64,000 nucleotides of DNA, from contig JAGBCU010000047.1 in the NCBI GenBank assembly GCA_017937865.1, forward strand, positions 1-64,000, read 5' to 3'. Below, in pieces: positions 34,397 to 41,839 of this stretch (its first letter is position 1; each line of letters opens with the position of its first letter). The position numbers were made by a program, and so were the translations under genes. Source of the DNA: Clostridia bacterium (lineage in GTDB: Bacteria; Bacillota; Clostridia; Oscillospirales; Acutalibacteraceae). The notes beneath the pieces are model-generated. The model searched no databases. It saw only the letters and a list, made by a program, of their open reading frames with translations, and was not told the DNA's origin.

Positions 34397-34741
34397 TTAG
34401 CCGATTCTTTCCTTAACCTTAGAAGCCTTACCAACTCTGTCGCGGAGATAATAAAGTTTAGCTCTGCGAACTTTACCGTAACGAACAACTTTAACAGCTG
34501 CTACGTTGGGTGAGTGAACAGGGAATACTCTTTCAACACCTACACCGTATGAAACACGACGTACTGTGAAAGTTTCGCTAACACCGCTACCTCTTTTTGC
34601 GATAACTGTGCCTTCGAAAGCCTGAATTCTTTCTCTCTCGCCTTCACGAATCTTAACATCAACTCTAACTGTGTCACCAACGTTGAAAGCGGGCTTCTCA
34701 GCCTTAAGGCTGTCCTGTGCAATAAGTTTTAATGCGTCCAT
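34397..34741 (-). CDS. rplS: Ribosomal protein bL19
   Basis: A 114-residue protein of normal length. [34 protein letters not shown] and [11 protein letters not shown] are the conserved bL19 blocks. It lies at the 30S-50S interface. GGAGG precedes ATG 34741. A structured leader lies upstream. In many Firmicutes rplS is followed by signal peptidase and rbgA, as here. Confidence 0.97.
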   Translation of the reverse strand: MDALKLIAQDSLKAEKPAFNVGDTVRVDVKIREGERERIQAFEGTVIAKRGSGVSETFTVRRVSYGVGVERVFPVHSPNVAAVKVVRYGKVRRAKLYYLRDRVGKASKVKERIG

Positions 34742-34754
34742 AATAAACCTCCGA

Positions 34755-34860
34755 TTTTTTTCAAGCGTTCTTGCCTAAAAGGTAGCGGACCGCCAGCTTT
34801 AATGTTGCCATTAACTGCCGTTGCCCGAATAAACGGTAACAACGCACACATAGACTTGAT
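34755..34860 (-). promoter_or_regulatory. Possible rplS (L19) autoregulatory leader
   Basis: About 100 nt upstream of rplS are GC-richer than the surroundings and contain complementary segments (for example GTTGTTACCG with CGGCAGTTAATGGCAAC). L19 leaders that bind their own product are known in Firmicutes. I infer the function from position and foldability only. Confidence 0.4.
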
Positions 34861-34907
34861 AATAATATCACATAAGAAAGCAAAATGCAACTGTTTTTTT
34901 AATTTTT

Positions 34908-35612
34908 TTAAATTATTCCTAAATATTCGAAGGCTTCTTTATTTGTGCAATATAAAACGTTATCTTTACCGCTTATATTACGACAAAAGTCTTCGAGAAG
35001 CTCCCATCTGTTTTCTGCATCAAACTCGTAGCTATGCCCCCAGATATATAATAGTTTTACAGCATCGCTATCATCATTAAAAAATGCTTCAGTAACGTTT
35101 GTGATTTTATCGGTATCTTTTGTCAGACTTAACGTCGGATTAAATAAGTAAATATTTTCATAGCCTTTAAAATCAAGTGTATTGCGAATTGTTCTTGCAT
35201 ATTTAATTCCCGTAGAAGCTTTTATAACGTTTGCTACAAAATCGTTGCTATTCTCTCCCCCTCCGGGATACGCCATACCCACAACCTCGTAGCCAACTAT
35301 ATCTGATAAATTCAAGCGGTCAGTTTCTACCTGATATATAATATCGTTAGCAGTAAGCTGAGGAAGAAAAGGATGGGTTAACGTATGAGCAGCTACCTCG
35401 TGAGTGCTGTAAATAGACTTAACATCGTTTTTATTAACCTTATTATGCTTAACGGTTTGACCTAAAACGGTTAACTCACCATCTTTACCGAACAACTCGG
35501 AATTAAGGTTAAACGTACACTTTAAACCGTATTTATTGAGAATTTCAATAAATCTTATATCTTGTGTAACGCCATCGTCAAAGCTAAAGGTAACTATCTT
35601 TTTATAATCCAT
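34908..35612 (-). CDS. Polysaccharide deacetylase family protein
   Basis: A 234-residue NodB-fold protein without signal peptide. VTFSFDDGVTQD contains the catalytic-base and metal Asp pair, HEVAAHTLTHP provides the two His metal ligands, and AYPGG is motif 3. Members remove N- or O-acetyl groups from chitin, peptidoglycan or related sugars; cytosolic members act on small substrates. ATG 35612 follows TTGGTGA. Confidence 0.85.
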   Translation of the reverse strand: MDYKKIVTFSFDDGVTQDIRFIEILNKYGLKCTFNLNSELFGKDGELTVLGQTVKHNKVNKNDVKSIYSTHEVAAHTLTHPFLPQLTANDIIYQVETDRLNLSDIVGYEVVGMAYPGGGENSNDFVANVIKASTGIKYARTIRNTLDFKGYENIYLFNPTLSLTKDTDKITNVTEAFFNDDSDAVKLLYIWGHSYEFDAENRWELLEDFCRNISGKDNVLYCTNKEAFEYLGII

Positions 35613-35621
35613 TAAAATCAC

Positions 35622-35665
35622 CAAAAAAACCTTTCTTACATATAGATTATATACGTAAGAAAGGT
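35622..35665 (-). terminator. Terminator of the SipL-like gene
   Basis: AACCTTTCTTAC pairs with GTAAGAAAGGTT; T7 follows on the minus strand. Confidence 0.85.
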
Positions 35666-35676
35666 TAATTTCAATA

Positions 35677-37200
35677 TTAAACTGCGGGAATAAATACTAT
35701 TTTTAAATCTTCCGTTGTTTCTCCCGACAAATCATTTTCTTGTGCTATTGCATTGACGGTTGTATTATATTTTCTTGCAATTGACCAGAGGCTCTCTTCT
35801 TTTTCAGGAAAATACACGGTAATTGCATTTCGTTCTTTTTTTACTTGAATCTCACTTTCGGTTATATCGGTAACAGCATCAAGAAACAAGCATTGGAAAA
35901 CCTCTCCGCAAATTTTAAACTCAAAACGCAAATCAATACAGTTTTCGCTTTTCTTCATATAATCAAGAGAAAGCAATTTCACATCAGGTGAACATTTCGT
36001 ATTACTGCAATAATCTTCACTCTTTTTTTCGTATCGGTAATCAATAAGCTTATTATAGTTAACTATATTCCCTGATAAATCTCTTGTTAAAACCGAAACG
36101 GAAACAGAGCCGTAAAAAACTATACTTGAGTTTTCACATTTCACGTCGCACCTTGTAATATCGCCCGTAACATCTACAATATCAGAAATATTTGCCCCCG
36201 ACAAAGATAATTCTTCTTTATGAATATATGTATCCTTGATATATTCGGGTGAGCACAAGAAAGAGTAGTTAGTTTTCTTCAAATCAATACAAGAGCCTAC
36301 CGAGTATGCATCCGTAATAACAAGCAATTCTTTTTCTTCCCACATAGTAGCAGATGCATCAACGCCTAAAGAAATATCGAAGCTCGTTCCTCTGCCGTCA
36401 TTTTCATTTTTTTGAATAACGTCAACGGCACAAACATTTAAAATAACTTCTCCCGAAAATCGCTCTTCAAGACCGTCAAATTCAAGAATCTGATTTATAG
36501 GTAAATTATGCTTAATGCGTTCAGTTTGCGATTTATCGTCGGCGTTAACGTAGCAGATATCTACAATAGCTTCACCTTTAAGCATAATTTTATTATTAAT
36601 CTTTCTTATATCATTACAAACAGCAACCGCCCTACTGCTTATAACGAAAGCAGACGGTACATTAAGCGTGATTGTATCACTCATTGCAAACGAACGAGTT
36701 TTTCGGCAACCTAAGGAAGCACATCTTACAGGCATACACTTTTCTTCAATATCAGTTTTGTCAGCTATTGCTATTATATCTTGTGTTTTTACCGTATAGC
36801 CGACAACAGAAATGTTTAAACCTGCTTTTATTTCCGCTCTCTTCGTACTTGTGGCACGGCAATTAACATAAGAAACGCTTACCCTTGCGATTGTATCGGT
36901 ACACTCTGAAAATCCAGCATTTTCACAGTAGCGGGTAAAGTTTCTCTCTTGAGAAAAGCTATAAACACCGCCATCTTCTGCAGTATAAATCATTTTCAAA
37001 AGACAGGTGCCGTCAATGGTCGCTCTATCCCCTGTTACTCTGCAAGAATTTATTTTGGGCTCAGCAACCGATTTTATTATTCTTAATATCTCGGGCATAT
37101 ATTCAGGCATTGAAAAATCAGCTTCAACGCACTCCTCCGATATATTCTCAATAAAGCTTTCTAATAATTTACAGTCTTCGTGTTTTAATGAAATATCCAT
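35677..37200 (-). CDS. SPOCS (DUF3794)/LysM spore protein, SipL-like
   Basis: A 507-residue protein with three SPOCS/DUF3794 repeats over residues 1-440 and a C-terminal LysM domain (EESLWSIARKYNTTVNAIAQ). This is the architecture of SipL, which in Clostridioides difficile binds SpoIVA and ties coat assembly to the mother-cell face of the forespore. Length (543 in C. difficile) and order agree. ATG 37200 follows AAGGGAG. It is monocistronic with its own terminator and expected to be under sigma E, though I could not define the promoter. Confidence 0.8.
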   Translation of the reverse strand: MDISLKHEDCKLLESFIENISEECVEADFSMPEYMPEILRIIKSVAEPKINSCRVTGDRATIDGTCLLKMIYTAEDGGVYSFSQERNFTRYCENAGFSECTDTIARVSVSYVNCRATSTKRAEIKAGLNISVVGYTVKTQDIIAIADKTDIEEKCMPVRCASLGCRKTRSFAMSDTITLNVPSAFVISSRAVAVCNDIRKINNKIMLKGEAIVDICYVNADDKSQTERIKHNLPINQILEFDGLEERFSGEVILNVCAVDVIQKNENDGRGTSFDISLGVDASATMWEEKELLVITDAYSVGSCIDLKKTNYSFLCSPEYIKDTYIHKEELSLSGANISDIVDVTGDITRCDVKCENSSIVFYGSVSVSVLTRDLSGNIVNYNKLIDYRYEKKSEDYCSNTKCSPDVKLLSLDYMKKSENCIDLRFEFKICGEVFQCLFLDAVTDITESEIQVKKERNAITVYFPEKEESLWSIARKYNTTVNAIAQENDLSGETTEDLKIVFIPAV

Positions 37201-37283
37201 AAAATTAACTCCCTTCATATACCTTCAATGAAAGTATATGAGGGAGTTTAATCTAATATTACATACTAACCGTAAAGATTAAA

Positions 37284-38360
37284 TCAGTTAACTTTTACAA
37301 TCCAACCGAGCTTATCTTCGCGTTTGCCCCACTGAATACCTGTAAGCTCATCATAAAGGAACTGAGCAACGGGACCGATTTTGCTTTCGTTGATAACGAG
37401 ATGCTCGTCACCGTCAATATATTCACCAACGGGTGAAATAACAGCAGCAGTACCTGTACCGAAGGATTCTGAAAGAGTGCCGTTTTTGTAAGCTTCTTTA
37501 ACTTCATCAACTGAAATCTTACGCTCCTCAACCTTGTAGCCGTTAGCTTTAAGAACCTCTATACTGCTTGCTCTTGTAACACCGGGAAGAATGTTACCGT
37601 CTTCAAGAGAAGGTGTAATAACTGTACCGTCGATAACGAAGAATACGTTCATAGCACCAACTTCGTCGATATATTTTCTCTCAACACCGTCAAGCCAGAG
37701 AACCTGAGCATAGCCCATTTTATCTGCCTTTTCCTGACCGATAAGAGATGCGGCATAGTTACCGCCGGCTTTTGCCATACCTGTACCGCCCTTTACACAA
37801 CGAACATATTCACGCTCAATGTAAATCTTAACAGGGTCCATACCGTTTGCATAGTAAGAGCCAACGGGTGAAAGGATAATAGCAAAAATGTAAGAATGAG
37901 ATGCATGAACACCAAGGAAAGCATCAGTTGCGATGATAAAGGGACGGATGTAAAGAGATGTTCCGTCATTGTGGGGAACCCAATCCTTATCAACATCTAC
38001 AACTGCTTTGATAGCTTCAAGGCAAAGCTCGGGGTCAATGCGGGGAACGCAAAGACGATCGCAGGTATTGTTCATTCTTTCAATATTTTTCTGAGGACGG
38101 AAAAGCTGAATGCTACCGTCAGCAGTTCTGTATGCCTTAAGACCTTCGAAAAGCTCCTGAGCATAATGGAAAACCATTGATGAGGGATCAAGCTGAAGAG
38201 GACCGTAAGGAACGATTCTTCCATCGTGCCAGCCCTGACCTTCATCATAGTTCATAATAAACATATGGTCTGTAAAGATTTTACCGAAACCAAGCTTGCT
38301 TTCGTCCTGAGGCTTAGCCTTGGGTGCGGTAGTTCTTTCAATTTTGAATTCGTAACTCAT
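37284..38360 (-). CDS. ilvE: Branched-chain-amino-acid aminotransferase
   Basis: A 358-residue PLP fold-type IV aminotransferase. MVFHYAQELFEGLKAYRT, RPFIIATD and the EVGAMNVFF stretch (with the Glu of the PLP pocket) match IlvE type II enzymes, which interconvert Leu, Ile and Val with their 2-oxoacids. ATG 38360 follows AGAGG; the longer frame to 38384 overlaps the upstream gene. It directly follows the VOR genes, whose 2-oxoacid substrates are exactly those of IlvE, so the two form one metabolic unit. Confidence 0.93.
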   Translation of the reverse strand: MSYEFKIERTTAPKAKPQDESKLGFGKIFTDHMFIMNYDEGQGWHDGRIVPYGPLQLDPSSMVFHYAQELFEGLKAYRTADGSIQLFRPQKNIERMNNTCDRLCVPRIDPELCLEAIKAVVDVDKDWVPHNDGTSLYIRPFIIATDAFLGVHASHSYIFAIILSPVGSYYANGMDPVKIYIEREYVRCVKGGTGMAKAGGNYAASLIGQEKADKMGYAQVLWLDGVERKYIDEVGAMNVFFVIDGTVITPSLEDGNILPGVTRASSIEVLKANGYKVEERKISVDEVKEAYKNGTLSESFGTGTAAVISPVGEYIDGDEHLVINESKIGPVAQFLYDELTGIQWGKREDKLGWIVKVN

Positions 38361-38380
38361 TGAAAATAACCTCTTTTCAA

Positions 38381-38917
38381 TCAATAATCGTAACCGAGCT
38401 TAAGAGCTGTTTTGTTAACCTCAAGAAGATCCTGATGACGAGCTGAAACAACCTTTGAGAGAGGTGCATCAATATTATCAAAACCAAGCTGAGGAACTTC
38501 CTTAAGAAGCTTACCGGTGATAATCATATTAGCAAGAGTGCTTATACCCTTTTCGTTTGCAATTTCAGTTGAGGGAATGTAGTAAACATCAACGTCTGTT
38601 CTTTCAACCTTACGTGAAATAAGAGTTGAGTCAACGAAAATTTTACCGCCTGAAACAACTTCATTTTCGTATTTATCAAGAGAAGGAAGATTCATTGCAA
38701 CAAGCACGTCGGGCTTACCTACGATAGGAGAACCGATAGGCTCGTCACTAACGATAACGCTACAGTTTGCTGTACCGCCACGCATTTCAGGACCGTATGA
38801 AGGAAGCCAGGAAACCTGCTTGTTTTCAAGGAGTCCTTTATATGCTACAAATTTTCCGGCAAAAAGAATACCCTGACCGCCGAAACCGGCAAAAAGAATG
38901 TTACATGTATTACTCAT
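38381..38917 (-). CDS. 2-oxoacid:ferredoxin oxidoreductase gamma subunit (VorC/KorC type)
   Basis: A 178-residue protein. [16 protein letters not shown] is the nucleotide-type GxGGQG loop of gamma subunits, and [15 protein letters not shown] is the conserved second block. It belongs to the four-subunit oxidoreductase encoded by this operon (delta, alpha, beta, gamma). The enzyme interconverts branched-chain 2-oxoacids (or 2-oxoglutarate) and acyl-CoA + CO2 with ferredoxin. Its start overlaps the beta-subunit stop (TAATG). Confidence 0.92.
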   Translation of the reverse strand: MSNTCNILFAGFGGQGILFAGKFVAYKGLLENKQVSWLPSYGPEMRGGTANCSVIVSDEPIGSPIVGKPDVLVAMNLPSLDKYENEVVSGGKIFVDSTLISRKVERTDVDVYYIPSTEIANEKGISTLANMIITGKLLKEVPQLGFDNIDAPLSKVVSARHQDLLEVNKTALKLGYDY

Positions 38918-39672
38918 TATTTTGCCTCCTCTGCATAAATATCTTTATAAACTCCGAGAGGATAATAAGGAAGCATATTTTCCTCAAGCCACTGAAGAGC
39001 TTTTACGGGAGTCATACCCCAGTTTGTAGGACAAGTTGAAACAACCTCAATAAGTGAGAAGCCTTTTCCGTCAATCTGATTCTGGAATGCTTTCTTGATA
39101 GCTGCTTTTGCTTTTCTTACGTTTGAGGGATTATTAACAGCAACTCTTTCAAGATATGCTGCACCGTCAACGTTTGAAAGGAGCTCACAAACCTTAACGG
39201 GATAACCTACTGTATTAACGTCTCTGCCGTAGGGTGAGGTCTGAGTAACCTGACCGGGAAGAGTTGTAGGAGCCATCTGGCCACCTGTCATACCGTAGAT
39301 TGCATTGTTAACGAAGATAACAGTGATGTTTTCACGTCTTGCAGCTGCATGAACTGTTTCAGCAGTACCGATAGCAGCAAGGTCACCGTCACCCTGATAT
39401 GTAAATACTATATTGTTTTCAGGGTCTGCTCTCTTAACACCTGTAGCAACTGCCGGTGCTCTACCGTGAGGAGCCTGAATAAAATCACAAGTAAAATAAT
39501 CGTAAGCCATAACTGAGCAACCAACGGGAGCAACACCGATAGTTCTACCGTCAATGCCGAGCTCGTCAATAACTTCAGCTACGAGTCTGTGAATAATACC
39601 GTGAGTACAACCGGGGCAATAATGGAGTGTTGCATCGGTTAATGTCTTCGGTTTTTCAAATACTACTGCCAT
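38917..39672 (-). CDS. 2-oxoacid:ferredoxin oxidoreductase beta subunit (TPP-binding)
   Basis: A 251-residue protein. YCPGCTHG is the start signature, [17 protein letters not shown] and the [12 protein letters not shown]...[11 protein letters not shown] segment form the thiamine-diphosphate/Mg site (GDG...NN). It is a 2-oxoacid oxidoreductase beta subunit of normal short length and carries the catalytic cofactor. Tightly coupled with alpha upstream and gamma downstream (1-nt overlaps). Confidence 0.94.
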   Translation of the reverse strand: MAVVFEKPKTLTDATLHYCPGCTHGIIHRLVAEVIDELGIDGRTIGVAPVGCSVMAYDYFTCDFIQAPHGRAPAVATGVKRADPENNIVFTYQGDGDLAAIGTAETVHAAARRENITVIFVNNAIYGMTGGQMAPTTLPGQVTQTSPYGRDVNTVGYPVKVCELLSNVDGAAYLERVAVNNPSNVRKAKAAIKKAFQNQIDGKGFSLIEVVSTCPTNWGMTPVKALQWLEENMLPYYPLGVYKDIYAEEAK

Positions 39673-40736
39673 TATTTGTCGCCTCCTTCGTTTACTTCCA
39701 TAATCTTTGCAAGAACCTCTTCAGGTGAGGGAATCATACCGCCTGTACGGTTGCAAAGATATACGGGCTTCTTGCACTCTGTTGCAAGCTTAACATCTTC
39801 AATCATCTGACCCATATTCATTTCAACTGAAATAAACGCTTTGCATTTATCAGCTGCTTCTCTTAAAACCTTTTTGGGGAAGGGCCAAAGAGTAATAGGA
39901 CGAATCATACCAACCTTAACGCCCTTTGCTCTTGCTTCAACGATAGCGTTTTTAGCAACACGGGCTGTAATACCGAAGGATACGATACAGATTTCTGCAT
40001 CATCCATAAGATATTCTTCATAAAGAACTTCGTTTTCTTCAATAGTTTTATATCTTGCGAATCTTTCGAAGTTTGTTTTCTCAAGCTCTTCGGGCTTAAG
40101 GTAAAGAGAGTTAACGATATTATGTTTTCTCTCACCCTTTGTACCTGTAAGTGCCCAAGGCTTTTCAAAGGTATTGGGCTTTGTTTCGGGAAGCTCAACA
40201 GGCTCCATCATCTGACCCATTGTACCGTCTGCAAGAATCATTGCAGGCATTCTGTATTTATCAGCAAGGTCAAACGCTGTGCTTGTAAGAGATGCCATTT
40301 CCTGAACTGATGACGGTGCAAGAACAATCTTGAAGAAGTCACCGTGGCTACCGCCTTTTACTGCCTGGAAATAGTCAGACTGCGAGGGCTGAATACCGCC
40401 AAGACCGGGGCCGCCTCTCTGAACGTTAACAATAAGACAAGGCACATCGCTACCTGCGATATAAGAAATGCCTTCACTTTTAAGAGATACTCCGGGGCTT
40501 GAGCTTGATGTCATAACTCGTTTACCGGTTGCGGCAACACCGAGTACCATATTGATTGCTGCGATTTCACTTTCAGCCTGAAGAAAAACGCCGCCAACCT
40601 TAGGCATACGCTTCGCCATATAAGCAGCGATTTCAGTCTGAGGAGTGATAGGATAACCGAAGTAATGCATACAGCCTGCTCTGATAGCAGCTTCAGCAAT
40701 AGCTTCATTACCTTTCATTAAAACTTTCTCACCCAT
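39672..40736 (-). CDS. 2-oxoacid:ferredoxin oxidoreductase alpha subunit (VorB-type)
   Basis: A 354-residue protein. [20 protein letters not shown] followed by PITPQTEI is the typical alpha-subunit beginning, and [18 protein letters not shown] is the conserved active-site loop. Length and sequence fit the subunit usually named 3-methyl-2-oxobutanoate dehydrogenase VorB. IlvE downstream supports branched-chain 2-oxoacids as substrates; 2-oxoglutarate (KorA) is the alternative. Confidence 0.93.
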   Translation of the reverse strand: MGEKVLMKGNEAIAEAAIRAGCMHYFGYPITPQTEIAAYMAKRMPKVGGVFLQAESEIAAINMVLGVAATGKRVMTSSSSPGVSLKSEGISYIAGSDVPCLIVNVQRGGPGLGGIQPSQSDYFQAVKGGSHGDFFKIVLAPSSVQEMASLTSTAFDLADKYRMPAMILADGTMGQMMEPVELPETKPNTFEKPWALTGTKGERKHNIVNSLYLKPEELEKTNFERFARYKTIEENEVLYEEYLMDDAEICIVSFGITARVAKNAIVEARAKGVKVGMIRPITLWPFPKKVLREAADKCKAFISVEMNMGQMIEDVKLATECKKPVYLCNRTGGMIPSPEEVLAKIMEVNEGGDK

Positions 40737-40746
40737 TTATCTCACC

Positions 40747-40953
40747 TTACCTTTCAACAGTTATAGCACAGTCGGGACACATTGTTGCACAAAATGCACA
40801 ACCTACGCATTTACTTTCATCAATGCAATGTGCCGGATGGTGACCTTTTGCATTAAGTTTTGAAGAGTCAAGCTCTACAATTTTTTTCGGACAAGCAGCT
40901 ACGCATAAACCGCAACCCTTGCAAACATTTTCCGAAAACGTTACTTTTGCCAT
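40747..40953 (-). CDS. 2[4Fe-4S] ferredoxin-type delta subunit
   Basis: A 68-residue protein with two cluster motifs, CKGCGLCVAACP and CVGCAFCATMCP. It passes electrons between the oxidoreductase and ferredoxin. Ten bp from the alpha-subunit gene. A separate delta subunit is typical of VOR/KOR rather than of indolepyruvate oxidoreductase. Confidence 0.95.
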   Translation of the reverse strand: MAKVTFSENVCKGCGLCVAACPKKIVELDSSKLNAKGHHPAHCIDESKCVGCAFCATMCPDCAITVER

Positions 40954-40981
40954 AATTCTGCCTCCTGTTTTAGTTGATAGA

Positions 40982-41644
40982 TTAAACTATCTTTTTTTGT
41001 AAAGTCAGCGGAAACAGATTTTCTACTTTTCCGTTGAGATTATTTATTAAATCAGCTCTTACAGTTGTCATTTTTACAGGCAAGCCTGAAATTGAGCTAA
41101 GCTCGTTGACACTGTCGAGAGAATTTATAACGTCTTGTGCTTCGGTTAAACCACCGATATTTGAGTTGTTTACTATCGCCGTAAACTTGATGTTACAAGC
41201 GGCTTCAATTTCTTGCATTATTTCGTAAGCAGACTGAGCATCGGGAGTTAAAGGACGGTATTTATTGAAAACGAAAAGCATCTCATAATCATTTTCGTCT
41301 TTAATTGCATCAGCATACCTGCCTAGAGCATAAGCACCGCGGTCATCACCGCCAATATCCATTATCGCCTTTTCTTCGCGTTTGTCAAGTAAAGAATATA
41401 CCTCTTGAGGTAAAGCGGGTAAATCAACGTTTGAGCTTGCAAACTTTGATGATATAAGCTTTATACCTGCTTCGGTAAGCTCTTCTAAGCTGTCACGAGT
41501 TCTGAAATAAGGGTTAACGATATCAAGGTCGGCAATAACTACCTTTTCACCGAGGGCTTTAAGATGCAAAGCATAGTTGACGGCAATATTTGTTTTACCG
41601 CTACCGTAATGCCCTGCGAAGAGAGTCATTCTTTTAATCTGCAT
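40982..41644 (-). CDS. P-loop ATPase of unknown role (MinD/CooC-like)
   Basis: A 220-residue protein with Walker A AGHYGSGKTNIA, switch segment DLDIVNPYFRTRD and DIGGDDRGA (Walker B-like). It resembles SIMIBI-class ATPases of the ParA/MinD/CooC group that insert cofactors or position partners. ATG 41644 follows AAGGTGA. Being the first gene of the VOR run, it may be a maturation or assembly factor of the iron-sulfur enzyme; this is inferred from position. Confidence 0.75.
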   Translation of the reverse strand: MQIKRMTLFAGHYGSGKTNIAVNYALHLKALGEKVVIADLDIVNPYFRTRDSLEELTEAGIKLISSKFASSNVDLPALPQEVYSLLDKREEKAIMDIGGDDRGAYALGRYADAIKDENDYEMLFVFNKYRPLTPDAQSAYEIMQEIEAACNIKFTAIVNNSNIGGLTEAQDVINSLDSVNELSSISGLPVKMTTVRADLINNLNGKVENLFPLTLQKKIV

Positions 41645-41692
41645 CTTAATCACCTTCTTTTCAAAATTAAATTCTAATTAATAAGTACAAGG

Positions 41693-41735
41693 TAAACGCT
41701 CTGATTCGCAATTTATCAAAGCTTATTTCTCTGAA
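41693..41735 (+). repeat. 43-bp direct repeat of the synthetase 3' end
   Basis: Identical to 41817-41859 except for one base (C/T). The second copy contains the last codons and stop of the acyl-CoA synthetase gene plus the right arm of the structured repeat, so this first copy is a duplicated 3' end. Confidence 0.85.
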
Positions 41736-41760
41736 ACCGTAATTAATAAGCGCAGAGAAA

Positions 41761-41837
41761 TTGATGAAGCAGAGTGAGTTACGAACCGAAGCTGTACAAG
41801 GGTACTGCGAGGTGAGTAAACGCTCTGATTCGCAATT
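41761..41837. repeat. Structured 3'-UTR repeat, copy 2
   Basis: The core at 41783-41819 (GAACCGAAGCTGTACAA, one base changed to G, then GGTACTGCGAGGTGA) matches the core at 24139-24175. The arms differ from that copy (GCAGAG with CTCTG instead of TTGAGG with CCTCAA) but still pair, i.e. compensatory change. It lies at the stop of a minus-strand gene, as at 24 kb. Confidence 0.75.
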
Positions 41838-41839
41838 TA

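Noticed and set aside
34285..34488. Small minus-strand frame downstream of rplS
   Set aside because: It overlaps the rplS end and the terminator hairpin; the encoded sequence has no ribosome site and no recognisable features.
38917..40736. Indolepyruvate:ferredoxin oxidoreductase
   Set aside because: That enzyme has two subunits; here alpha, beta, gamma and a separate ferredoxin subunit are encoded, as in VOR/KOR.
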